The notes under the pieces: model-generated
Told to the model about the DNA's origin: nothing
Seen by the model: only the letters and a program-made list of their open reading frames with translations
Database searches by the model: none
Shown here: positions 1 through 8,242 of the stretch, piece by piece
Layout of the letters: each line of letters opens with the position of its first letter
How positions within the stretch are numbered: the stretch's first letter is position 1
Source of the DNA: Methanobacteriota archaeon
GTDB lineage: Archaea > Methanobacteriota > Methanobacteria > Methanobacteriales > Methanobacteriaceae
DNA: 27,706 bases
Assembly (NCBI GenBank): GCA_023440975.1
Contig: JAEZRD010000077.1
Span: 1-27,706, forward strand
Direction: 5' to 3'
Translations under genes and position numbers: made by a program

Positions 1-640
1 CTGTACTTCCAGTATTGCCTGTGTCGGTGTTAATATTTTTAACATCTGAGGTATTTACATTAGTATTTCCACTAGAACTATCTGCAACGTTGGTAGTTGT
101 ATTACCGATATTTACGGTTGTTCCTGCATCGGTTGCGGTTTCTTGGGTATTTGTTGTTGCTCCAGTGCTTCCACCAGCAGTTTCAGCAATACCACCAGCA
201 CCAGTAGAAATAGTATCAGAAGATCCAGTATTAGTGTTAACAACAACATTACCAGTAGTACCACTATCAACAACAACAGTTGTAGAACCATCATTTCCTA
301 AACTACCACCAGCTACAGTACCAGTGTTAACATTAGTATTAACAGTAGTACCAGCATCAGAACTAGTAGGACCAGTAACAGTACCAGTATTAATATCAAC
401 AGTACCAGTAGTACTTGTGTTTACTGGAGAAGTAGTAGTTCCACCTGTAGTATCCACATTAGTACCAGTATTACCATTAACTGTAATATTACCAACAGTA
501 GTATCTATAGTACTTGCAGTTCCAGTAGTGGTTCCAGTAGTATCAGTAGTAGTTGTAGTAGTAGTTGTAGTTTCACCAGTTTCAACAGTATCAGTTGCAA
601 CAGGACCAACAACACTAGCATCACCATCATCAGTATAAGT
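1..640 (-). repeat. Low-complexity Thr/Gly/Asn/Val coding tract
   Basis: Read on the minus strand, this part of the adhesin-like gene is made of ACT, GGT, AAT, GTT and related codons, giving Thr-rich runs such as TTTTTTDTTG and many TGT, VNTNTG and NGNTGT words. It contains no recognisable fold and resembles the flexible or O-glycosylated stalks of surface proteins. The skewed composition also produces a 207-codon open frame on the opposite strand that looks spurious. Confidence 0.65.
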
Positions 641-2962
641 ACTATGATCTAAATCCTCATCTTTAGCTTCCTCAGCATCAGTAACAATAACACTAGAAGT
701 CCAACCATCTAACATGAAATAAACATTATTAGGTAAACTAGTTTGTTCAAAACCTTCACTAGACTTCTTAGTAGTTCTATTATTAGTATTATTAGCGTCT
801 ATAGCACTAACATCAGCATCAGCAAAGCTAGGATTTACAGTAGTACCAGTAGTACTATTTGAGTAAACAACTGTGTAAGTACCGTTTATGTTAACAACAT
901 TAACATTTAAATAATCATCAACGGATAATTTACCATCATAATCAGTAGAGTTATTACCCCACCAGTTACCATTAGCATTATTATTGTTTCCACCGTTTGC
1001 ATAAACACCAGCATTACGGTTGTTGTAGATTCTATTATCATTTATATTAACATTGCTAGAACCTTGAAGATATATTCCATATATTGGTGCCCAGTTAGTT
1101 AAACCATTATTAGTAATAGTATTACCTTTTATAGTGATGTATTTGGATGATTGTAAATAGATACCATTACCAAAATTATCACTAATATTACAATTTTGAA
1201 TAATTGCATTTTGACTACTATGTAAATATAAACCAGTAGCTTTATTATTAGTTATATTAACATTTTCAATATTAACAGATGATTGTACATTTTTAATATA
1301 AATTACACCCTTAGTTCCATCTTGACCATTACTAGTTAAAACAGAATTAGCAATATTAACATTATTACCAGTTGTATATATTCCATAACCGTTACCATTA
1401 CAGTTGTTTATATTGTTAATATTAACATTAGAAATTGTTAAATCACCAACAGTATAAATAGATCCACCATCACCAGCAACATAATTAGCATCTTTAAAAG
1501 TTGATGAAATTATGTTTGCACTGCCTTGGGTGTAGATTGCTCCACCATTACCATTTGCTTGGAAATTATCAAAGGTGTCAGTACCTGTAATAGTTAAATC
1601 ACCATAAGTATAAATAGATCCACCATTTTTAGAAGCATAGTCTTTGCTGAAAGTTGCAGATTCAATGTTTGCATTACCTTTAGTGTATATTGATCCACCA
1701 TTTCCACCATTAGCTTTATTAGTATTAAAGGTATTTACACCTGTAAGTGTTAAATCACCAACAGTGTAAATAGCTCCACCATTACTATTAGCACCATTAT
1801 TGGTGAAAGTTGCAGAGTCTATGTTTGCATTACCCTCAGTATAGATTGCTCCACCATTACTATTAGCATAACATTTATCAAAGCTATTTGCACCTGTAAG
1901 TGTTAAATCACCTTTAGTGTAAATTGCCCCACCAGCGTTACTAGCATGGTTATCATCTATAAATGTTGCAGAGTCTATGTTTGCATTACCATTAGTATAG
2001 ATTGCTCCACCATTGATAGCATAGTTAGAATCAAAGATATTTCCACTATTTTGTGCTAAACTGTAATTAGTATAAATTGCTCCACCATTTTTACTAGCTT
2101 GATTATTTACAAATGTACAGTTAGTTACAACCATATTATTGGTTTCTGATGCAATAGCACCTCCATTACCAATAGTATTACCTGCATAGTTGTTTGTAAA
2201 AGTGGAATTTATAACTACAAGATTTCCTCTATTACAAATAGCTCCACCAGTATTTTTAGCTTCATTACCAGTGAAATTACAATTAATAACTGTCACATAT
2301 GTATTTTCATATGCATTTACAACTAATGCTGCACCATTTCTAGCATATCCATTTGTAAATATTAAGTTCTTAATTACTACATTAATATCCTTTGCATCAA
2401 TAGTAACTATGTTAAGACGGTTACCGTTTAAGGTTACAGTTGAGTCATCTGCACCCATAAGGGTGAGATTTTTCTTAATACTAATATAAGAATATTTATC
2501 TGGAATATTGTATGTTCCGCTAGAAATTATTATAGTTGAACCATCAGCAGCACTATTTACAGCACTTTGAATAGTTTTGTATGGATTATCAGAAGATCCA
2601 TTACCATCAGTTTTACTGGATCCATCGACATATACAGTATTGGTATTGTCATCTGCTAACACGGTGTCAGAATAAGTAGGGTTTGTGGCAGATAAGCTTG
2701 TAGTATTTTGAGAATTAGAGTTATCACTAGTATCGTTTGCAACGTTAGTTGTTGCTATTTCACTTATTGAACTATTCCCTGAATCGCTTACAGCGTTTAT
2801 GGAAGTAGCTAAATTAGTGTTTGTGTCCCCTAAATTCCCATCTGTGGTACTTGGGGTATCTGCTGCAAAAGCTGATCCCATTGCTAGAGCACAGACCATT
2901 GTCATTATTAGTACTACACATATTGGAATCCATTTGTCTACTTTTGAGTTTTTGCTTGTCAC
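1..2962 (-). CDS. Adhesin-like surface protein with beta-helix repeats (3' end beyond window)
   Basis: A frame open for about 987 codons runs off the left edge, so the C-terminus and any cell-wall anchor are missing. The start is GTG at 2962, preceded by AAGGAGG (2971-2977) at a spacing of 8. A short basic N-terminus, a hydrophobic stretch and an AFA|AD site give a clear signal peptide (about residues 1-34). A Ser/Asn/Thr-rich linker follows. From about residue 215 to 675 come parallel beta-helix repeats built around GGAIYT and FxxN motifs, as in pectate-lyase-like and Pmp-like folds, closing with an NWWG motif. An acidic stretch follows, then a Thr/Gly/Asn/Val-rich tract. This is the Asn/Thr-rich adhesin-like protein type typical of Methanosphaera and Methanobrevibacter, thought to be secreted and to act in attachment. 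The ligand is unknown. No frameshift was found at the points checked. Confidence 0.9.
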   Translation of the reverse strand, partial: MTSKNSKVDKWIPICVVLIMTMVCALAMGSAFAADTPSTTDGNLGDTNTNLATSINAVSDSGNSSISEIATTNVANDTSDNSNSQNTTSLSATNPTYSDTVLADDNTNTVYVDGSSKTDGNGSSDNPYKTIQSAVNSAADGSTIIISSGTYNIPDKYSYISIKKNLTLMGADDSTVTLNGNRLNIVTIDAKDINVVIKNLIFTNGYARNGAALVVNAYENTYVTVINCNFTGNEAKNTGGAICNRGNLVVINSTFTNNYAGNTIGNGGAIASETNNMVVTNCTFVNNQASKNGGAIYTNYSLAQNSGNIFDSNYAINGGAIYTNGNANIDSATFIDDNHASNAGGAIYTKGDLTLTGANSFDKCYANSNGGAIYTEGNANIDSATFTNNGANSNGGAIYTVGDLTLTGVNTFNTNKANGGNGGSIYTKGNANIESATFSKDYASKNGGSIYTYGDLTITGTDTFDNFQANGNGGAIYTQGSANIISSTFKDANYVAGDGGSIYTVGDLTISNVNINNINNCNGNGYGIYTTGNNVNIANSVLTSNGQDGTKGVIYIKNVQSSVNIENVNITNNKATGLYLHSSQNAIIQNCNISDNFGNGIYLQSSKYITIKGNTITNNGLTNWAPIYGIYLQGSSNVNINDNRIYNNRNAGVYANGGNNNNANGNWWGNNSTDYDGKLSVDDYLNVNVVNINGTYTVVYSNSTTGTTVNPSFADADVSAIDANNTNNRTTKKSSEGFEQTSLPNNVYFMLDGWTSSVIVTDAEEAKDEDLDHSTYTDDGDASVVGPVATDTVETGETTTTTTTTTDTTGTTTGTASTIDTTVGNITVNGNTGTNVDTTGGTTTSPVNTSTTGTVDINTGTVTGPTSSDAGTTVNTNVNTGTVAGGSLGNDGSTTVVVDSGTTGNVVVNTNTGSSDTISTGAGGIAETAGGSTGATTNTQETATDAGTTVNIGNTTTNVADSSSGNTNVNTSDVKNINTDTGNTGST
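1500..2114 (-). repeat. Tandem 51-52 codon repeats inside the adhesin-like gene
   Basis: The 26-base string beginning GTTGCAGAGTCTATG on the plus strand occurs at 1809 and again at 1965, exactly 156 bases apart. A close variant starts at 1653 (156 bases earlier) and a weaker one at 1500 (153 bases earlier). The period is therefore 51-52 codons, in frame with the coding strand. Each unit encodes a GN-ANI-SATF strand, then GGAIYT, then GDLTLTG, then a second GGAIYT. The edges decay gradually on both sides. Confidence 0.8.
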
Positions 2963-3096
2963 GATTTTCACCTCCTTTATGCCTAATTAATAAGAAAGTT
3001 TTTTTTGTACTGTATGAATAATTATAATGTTTGTTAATACCCAAACATTGCATATTTTCCATACTATACAATGATAATTATTATATACTTAAACAT

Positions 3097-3110
3097 GATA
3101 TAAATCTTTC
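3097..3110 (-). promoter_or_regulatory. Candidate BRE/TATA promoter of the adhesin-like gene
   Basis: On the minus strand this reads GAAAGATTTATATC: a purine-rich BRE-like stretch before a TATA box. Transcription would start near 3073, giving an untranslated leader of about 110 bases before the strong Shine-Dalgarno site. It was found by eye in very A+T-rich DNA, so chance matches are likely. Confidence 0.3.
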
Positions 3111-3255
3111 GAAAACATTCCAACATACCTAAAAAAATTAAAAAAATTTTATAATAATGACTTCGAATGTTCGGTAGAATAAGAAAATTACTTAAATAAC
3201 GAACAATAAAAATTGATTATAATTACTAAATAAAATACTTAAGGGAACATTAAAT

Positions 3256-5604
3256 ATGACCACCGAAAAAATTCTAATTGTAGAAGATGAAGCAATCACT
3301 GCAACAGATTTAAAATTCAAACTAGAAGAACTAGGATACGAAGTAATAGGGATTGTTGACAATGGTGATGACGCAATATACACAGCAGTACAGCAAAGGC
3401 CAGACTTAACCCTAATGGACATAGGGATAAAAGGGGAAATAAATGGTATAGAAGCTAGTAAAAAAATATTAGCACTAGATTTACCAGTAGTATATTTAAC
3501 CGCAAATATAAGTGAAGAAAACTTCAAAGAAGCAAATATCCAACCACCATACGGATTTGTCTCAAAACCATACAATATCCAAAGCCTAAAAAGAGTCATA
3601 CAAATAGCCATAAAACGTTCAAAAATTGAAATAGAAAAAGCAGATATGGCTAGAGGAATAGCTGGAAAAGAAGACAAAAGCAAAAATACAACTGATCTAG
3701 ATGAAATTGAAGAAATAGCTAAAAAAGAATATGAAGAAGGAACCAAATATAAACAGCGAGACCCCAATGCATTAATAGAAATAGAAAATCCTGAAAAATT
3801 ATTAGAAGAAAAATCACCTGAAATTTACACCATACTCATAGTTGAAGATGAAGCAATCACCGCATTAGATATTCAATCCAAACTTGAAACTTTTGGATAC
3901 AAAGTTGTAGGAACAGCAGATAATGCTGAAGATGCAATAAAATTAGCAAAAGAATACATGCCCCATTTAGTATTATTAGATATAAACTTAAAAGGTGAAA
4001 AAAGTGGTGTTGATATTGCAGATGAAATAAACCTACTTAACATTCCAGTAGTATACTTAACAGCACAAACAGATGATGAAACAGCAAATGCTGCAATAAA
4101 AACAGCACCATACGGTTATATCACCAAACCATTCAATAACAAAGATTTAGAATATAATGTATCCCTTGCAATCAACAAATCCTTAAACAATATGGGGAAA
4201 ATTTACAAAGTAGAAGATAAAGTAGAAGAAAAGAATGTTGAAATGAAAATTGAAAAATCCAATGTTCTTGTAATCTTCGGAGGATCACTTGTACTTATAA
4301 TTGCAGGATTATTCAGTCGTAATGTAACTTGGCTCCAATGGGTATTATTCATACCATCAGCTATAATGGTATTTCTTGCAGCTGCAAGTTTATTTAAACA
4401 AGACCCTGTGGAAGAATGGGATGAAAATCCTTTTGTAACATTATTAGTACCTGCACATAATGAAGAATTCACTATAAAAGAATGTGTAGATAGTCTTGCA
4501 ACCATTGATTACACATTAAATGGTAAAAAAAATTATGAATTAATAGTAATCAACGATGGATCTGAAGATAAAACTGGAGAAGTACTTGATGAATTAAAAA
4601 CTAAACATGATTGTTTAAATGTTGTAACAAGAGTACCTCCACGATCAGGAAAAGGAAAAGGATTTGTTCTAAACGATGGATTAGAAATAAGTAAAGGTGA
4701 TATCATTGCAGTATTCGATGCAGATGCCCGAGTAGATCCTGATTTCTTAAGTATAATAATACCTTACTTAAATGATGACAATGTACAAGGAGTACAATGC
4801 CGTATAAAAATGTATAATAAGGATGAAAACTTCTTAACAAGAATGCAACATGTAGAGCTTGCAGGATTCGGAAATACCGTAAGAGCAAAAGATATTCTTG
4901 GAAAAGCAGGATTCCTTGGTGGAAATGGACAATTAGTTAAAAAAGAAGCAATCGTCAACAGTGAAGGATGGGATGGTTTCGCTATTACAGAAGATTTAAA
5001 CTTAAGTGTAAAACTCATGATAAATGGTTATGCAATAAGATACTGTGGAGATACCTGGGTATACCAAGAAGCTGTACCAACATGGAGACAATTATTCCGT
5101 CAAAGATCACGATGGGCAATAGGTAACTTTGAAACTTTATTCATTTATTCAACCAAGATTATTAACTCTCCAATGCCTGTATTTAGAATGTTTGGAGTAT
5201 TAGAGCATGTAGCATTTTATGGATTAAATATGCTTGTATTCTTCGGTTTCATAGTATTCTTTGTAAATATAATAGCATGGTTAGTATTCGGACACTCAGT
5301 ATTTATTAGAATGGATGCACCACTTATTATTGGAGTAATAAGTGCATTTGGTTTCTTCCCAGGAGCATTCATTACATTATCACGTGACCGTGTTTCATTA
5401 CCAAGAACTTTAGCAGATGTAATGGGTTATTGGTTATATTGTTTCCATTTAATTCCATTATTCTTCATGACCTTCTGGCAAATGTTAACAAGAAAAGAAA
5501 GAACTTGGGCAAAAACTGTTCATACAGGTGATGAAGAAGATGAGGAAGCTGAAAAAGTTGAAGAAGACATTGGTGTTGGTAAACTTGGTCCAACAAAAGA
5601 CTAG
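3256..5604 (+). CDS. Dual receiver-domain family 2 glycosyltransferase (membrane, processive type)
   Basis: Residues 5-120 and 192-308 are two full CheY-like receiver domains. Both keep the acidic pocket (E10/D11, E197/D198), the phospho-accepting aspartate (D55, D242), the switch threonine (T82, T269) and the lysine (K104, K291). Charged linkers separate them from two membrane helices (about 337-380). A family 2 glycosyltransferase domain follows with NDGS (433-436), DAD (488-490), GGNGQ (555-559), TED (578-580) and QRSRW (616-620), the D-D-D-Q(Q/R)xRW signature of cellulose, hyaluronan and poly-GlcNAc synthases. Three or four more helices follow (about 650-750), then an acidic tail. From the family, it should polymerise a sugar from a nucleotide-sugar donor at the inner face of the membrane. 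Phosphorylation of the receiver domains presumably controls this. No kinase gene lies in the window, and the sugar is unknown. Start ATG 3256 follows AAGGGA at 3241. Confidence 0.9.
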   Translation: MTTEKILIVEDEAITATDLKFKLEELGYEVIGIVDNGDDAIYTAVQQRPDLTLMDIGIKGEINGIEASKKILALDLPVVYLTANISEENFKEANIQPPYGFVSKPYNIQSLKRVIQIAIKRSKIEIEKADMARGIAGKEDKSKNTTDLDEIEEIAKKEYEEGTKYKQRDPNALIEIENPEKLLEEKSPEIYTILIVEDEAITALDIQSKLETFGYKVVGTADNAEDAIKLAKEYMPHLVLLDINLKGEKSGVDIADEINLLNIPVVYLTAQTDDETANAAIKTAPYGYITKPFNNKDLEYNVSLAINKSLNNMGKIYKVEDKVEEKNVEMKIEKSNVLVIFGGSLVLIIAGLFSRNVTWLQWVLFIPSAIMVFLAAASLFKQDPVEEWDENPFVTLLVPAHNEEFTIKECVDSLATIDYTLNGKKNYELIVINDGSEDKTGEVLDELKTKHDCLNVVTRVPPRSGKGKGFVLNDGLEISKGDIIAVFDADARVDPDFLSIIIPYLNDDNVQGVQCRIKMYNKDENFLTRMQHVELAGFGNTVRAKDILGKAGFLGGNGQLVKKEAIVNSEGWDGFAITEDLNLSVKLMINGYAIRYCGDTWVYQEAVPTWRQLFRQRSRWAIGNFETLFIYSTKIINSPMPVFRMFGVLEHVAFYGLNMLVFFGFIVFFVNIIAWLVFGHSVFIRMDAPLIIGVISAFGFFPGAFITLSRDRVSLPRTLADVMGYWLYCFHLIPLFFMTFWQMLTRKERTWAKTVHTGDEEDEEAEKVEEDIGVGKLGPTKD

Positions 5605-5634
5605 GACAAATAATTAAGGGGTTGAGTTGAAAAA

Positions 5635-6237
5635 ATGTTAAATAGAGAAAAACTAGGATTTGTAATTATAATAATTGCTCTCTTATTATTTATAACAAAT
5701 ATGGGTGCAATAAATAATTTTTTAAGTTTTCATACAGATAAAACAGTTCAAATGGAACATTCAGGAGTAGTTGTACCAGATACTTGGAATACAACTGCAG
5801 AATTAGGTATGGGTAATAAATCAAAATCTCCTTACAGTATAACAAATGGTTATATTATATTAGATATTTTTGAAAATTGGCCTGAGGACCATGTTGGACC
5901 TGCTACTTTAAGTAAACTTAGTAGTATGGAAGGTGGAAATTTTGAAGTAATGAACCAAGAAAAAATTAAACTTGGAAATTATAATGTTTCAAGATTATAC
6001 TTCACTAATCCTTCAAGAGATACTGATTATGTTTATGATCATATTGGAGTAGTTTATATTTTCCATAAAGAAGATTGTAATTATATGATTGAAGGTCATT
6101 ATTTCACAACACATGATTATGATAATAAAAGTTTCACTAAAGAAATAGATGTTAGAGTGGAAGATATGATTGCAAATATGCATAATAAAAATTATAACTT
6201 TTGGATTTCAGAAATCCGACATTATACTGGTTTATAA
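5635..6237 (+). CDS. Membrane-anchored hypothetical protein, likely glycosyltransferase partner
   Basis: This 200-residue protein has one hydrophobic helix near the N-terminus (about 8-26), so it is probably anchored in the membrane with the remaining 170 residues outside. The outer part is rich in aromatic residues, Asp and Asn and mixes short beta-type stretches with acidic loops. It has no cysteine pair or catalytic motif I recognise. It resembles small PsbP-like or DUF-type extracellular proteins of Methanobacteriales, but I cannot name the family. It starts 30 bases after the glycosyltransferase with GGGGTTGAG upstream, so the two genes are probably cotranscribed. A role in handling or exporting the polymer is only an inference from position. 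Confidence 0.75.
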   Translation: MLNREKLGFVIIIIALLLFITNMGAINNFLSFHTDKTVQMEHSGVVVPDTWNTTAELGMGNKSKSPYSITNGYIILDIFENWPEDHVGPATLSKLSSMEGGNFEVMNQEKIKLGNYNVSRLYFTNPSRDTDYVYDHIGVVYIFHKEDCNYMIEGHYFTTHDYDNKSFTKEIDVRVEDMIANMHNKNYNFWISEIRHYTGL

Positions 6238-6292
6238 AAAAAATAGTATTGTTTTAATTTAAGTTATAATTAATAAAAAAATTTTATAAAAA

Positions 6293-6345
6293 AATCTCTC
6301 TAAATAAAAAAAAATAAGGATTTTGGTTTAAATTTTAGAGAGATT
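6293..6345. terminator. 12-bp inverted repeat between convergent genes
   Basis: The arms AATCTCTCTAAA (6293-6304) and TTTAGAGAGATT (6334-6345) are perfect complements around a 29-base A/T-rich loop. They sit between the converging ends of the hypothetical protein gene and mmp17, and T-rich tracts lie on both sides. A bidirectional terminator is the simplest reading. The long loop makes this less certain. Confidence 0.5.
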
Positions 6346-6367
6346 ATAAAATTCTCTTTTTAAATTT

Positions 6368-6934
6368 TTAATATAAATATTCTGTATTTTCTAATTCATC
6401 AATAAATTCTTGACAATGCTCAACCCACTCATCTTTGATAAGTTCATCTGTAGCAACTACTGCAACTATATCATCTTTGGACATGTCTTTTATTATTTTA
6501 AATCCTTCTGGAACTATACGGAACATTGCATCATAACATCGTCTTTTAAGGTTCTCATATGGATTATCTATAACCCATTCACCAATGTCTTTTTCTCCAG
6601 ATAATTCAATAATATATCTACTAGGTTGATGAACATTTTCACGTCCAAGTTCTCTCCATAATTTCTTTAAAATATTAGGTAAAAAACTTTCATTATCAAT
6701 TGTTATTGTGGTTATATCAGTAATTTTATCATAAGTAATACTTGCAACTTCATTTAAATGTTTAGCCTTTGAAGTTCTCTTCATTTTCATTGCCATGATA
6801 AAAACTACTTCATTTGGATTGACATATGCTTTTAGGTCAGCTAATGAAGGAGCTAAAAGTAAATCTTGTAAAATTTGCTTTGTAATCATTTCATAAACCT
6901 TTGCTCCATCAGGATCATTTGATTCAATCATCAT
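6368..6934 (-). CDS. mmp17: Methanogenesis marker protein 17 (DUF2102 type)
   Basis: A soluble 188-residue protein whose length and sequence match the methanogen-specific marker 17 family. Mmp17 is a subunit of the ATP-dependent MCR activation complex, together with Mmp3, Mmp7, McrC and component A2, which helps reduce the nickel of coenzyme F430 to its active Ni(I) state. Mmp7 and mcrC are not in this window. It is the last gene of the minus-strand mmp block, 67 bases after mmp15. Two ATG codons (6934, 6931) are adjacent, with a G-rich stretch (6944-6949) and AGGTT just upstream. No cysteine cluster is visible, so a scaffold role fits better than catalysis. The family call is from recognition, not a search. 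Confidence 0.8.
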   Translation of the reverse strand: MMIESNDPDGAKVYEMITKQILQDLLLAPSLADLKAYVNPNEVVFIMAMKMKRTSKAKHLNEVASITYDKITDITTITIDNESFLPNILKKLWRELGRENVHQPSRYIIELSGEKDIGEWVIDNPYENLKRRCYDAMFRIVPEGFKIIKDMSKDDIVAVVATDELIKDEWVEHCQEFIDELENTEYLY

Positions 6935-7001
6935 AACCTATTTCCCCCCAAAAATATTATTTATTTGGCATTTCATAGCTTTTAATCCCCTATACTCCAT
7001 T

Positions 7002-8240
7002 TTATTGTTCGTTTCTGTTTCCCATTCCACTTACAAGTAAAGCTGCACCTACAGCACCAATATGTTGAGAATATTCAGGAACAATTACATCAATTCCACC
7101 TAAGGTTTCACTAACAGCTTTAACTAATCCACTAATTAGGCTTGTTCCTCCTACTTGTATTAATGGTTCTCTTATATCAATTTCTTGGAGTTGTTGTTCA
7201 TATACTTGCTCGGATACACTGTGACATGCAGCTGCAGCTACATCTTCTTTAGTTCCTCCAGCAGCTAAAGTGGTTACTAAATCTTGAATACCAAATACAA
7301 TACAGTAACTGTTTAATAATGCTTTAGTATAATCACCTTTAACAGCTAATGGTCCAAGTTCTGTAATATCCACATCAAGTCTTCTACTAGTCATATCTAA
7401 GAATCTTCCAGATGCTCCTGCACAAATTCCCCCCATAGTGAAGTTATCTGGTATTCCATCATTTACTGTAATAACCTTATTATCCATACCACCTATATCA
7501 AGAACTGTTGCTTCTCCTTTTTGGTGTCCTGCAAGGTATACTGCTCCTTTAGCATTTACAGATAATTCCTCTTGAACAAGTTCAGCTTTCATTTTTTTAC
7601 CTATGGTTAATCTTCCATAACCTGTGGTTCCTATTCCATCAATATCCTTCCAAGTGTAACCTGTATTTTCAAATGCTTCATCTGCAGCTTTATAAACGGA
7701 TTCCATAATATCCTTAGTTAAGGTCCAACCTGTTCCAATTACTTTATTATTCTCCATTAAAACACATTTAGTTGTGGTTGATCCAGAATCTAAACCTATT
7801 GTTAATCCTTCTTGTTTTTCACGAGCTAATATATTTCTTCTAGTTACAGTTGTAGCTAATGCTTCCATACGTATGAAAAGTTCATCTGCTTTAGTTCTTT
7901 CAGTGAATGAGTATGTTACAACTGGTATTCTTGTATTATTCTGTAAGTATCTTCTTATTTCATTTCTTACAAGTGCTGCTTCTGCACAACGGAAACAAGA
8001 TGCTACAAATACTGCATCAGGTTTACATTTCCCTTCCACTATACTTACTGCTCTTGCAATCATTAATTTTAAACTAGTACTTTGTGCTGAGAATCCAAAT
8101 TTTTCATAAGCTTCATCAATATATTCTAAATCTATTTCAGGAAGTATAATTTCAGCACCAAATGTTAATGCTGCTTTTTCTATTTCTTTTTGTATCCCAC
8201 TGTATTCTGTACCACAGGACACTAATGCTATTTTAACCAT
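7002..8240 (-). CDS. mmp15: Methanogenesis marker protein 15, BadF/HgdC-type ATPase
   Basis: Residues 146-405 form an acetate-kinase/Hsp70-like (ASKHA) ATPase domain of the BadF/BadG/HgdC activator family: phosphate-1 loop DSGSTTTK (151-158), phosphate-2 motif DIGGMD (248-253) and adenosine motif VGGTSLISG (363-371). HgdC-type activators bind one [4Fe-4S] cluster between two subunits through two cysteines. The equivalents here are C273 (in ICAGASGRFLD) and C313 (in NSYCIVF). Such enzymes use ATP hydrolysis to drive electron transfer at very low potential. The N-terminal 145 residues, including CFRC (82-85), are specific to the marker 15 family. The neighbours suggest a role in MCR or F430 activation, but its exact target is not established by the sequence. 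It lies two bases after mmp5. Confidence 0.88.
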   Translation of the reverse strand: MVKIALVSCGTEYSGIQKEIEKAALTFGAEIILPEIDLEYIDEAYEKFGFSAQSTSLKLMIARAVSIVEGKCKPDAVFVASCFRCAEAALVRNEIRRYLQNNTRIPVVTYSFTERTKADELFIRMEALATTVTRRNILAREKQEGLTIGLDSGSTTTKCVLMENNKVIGTGWTLTKDIMESVYKAADEAFENTGYTWKDIDGIGTTGYGRLTIGKKMKAELVQEELSVNAKGAVYLAGHQKGEATVLDIGGMDNKVITVNDGIPDNFTMGGICAGASGRFLDMTSRRLDVDITELGPLAVKGDYTKALLNSYCIVFGIQDLVTTLAAGGTKEDVAAAACHSVSEQVYEQQLQEIDIREPLIQVGGTSLISGLVKAVSETLGGIDVIVPEYSQHIGAVGAALLVSGMGNRNEQ

Positions 8241-8242
8241 TT

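Noticed and set aside
15..638. A 207-codon open frame on the plus strand, rich in Val, Pro and Thr.
   Set aside because: It is the reverse of the Thr/Gly/Asn-rich end of the adhesin-like gene. The minus-strand frame stays open over 987 codons with a signal peptide and a ribosome binding site, so the plus frame is a composition artefact.
1500..2114. A CRISPR array, because of the regular spacing of repeated strings.
   Set aside because: Repeats are 156 bases apart, in frame, and the intervening sequence is also similar and coding. No short palindromic repeats or unique spacers are present.
2190..2489. A 99-codon plus-strand frame inside the adhesin-like gene.
   Set aside because: No ribosome binding site, and the opposite strand carries the clear beta-helix repeats.
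6293..6345. The 12-bp inverted repeat as the end of a mobile element.
   Set aside because: No transposase or target duplication is visible, and the position between convergent gene ends suits termination.
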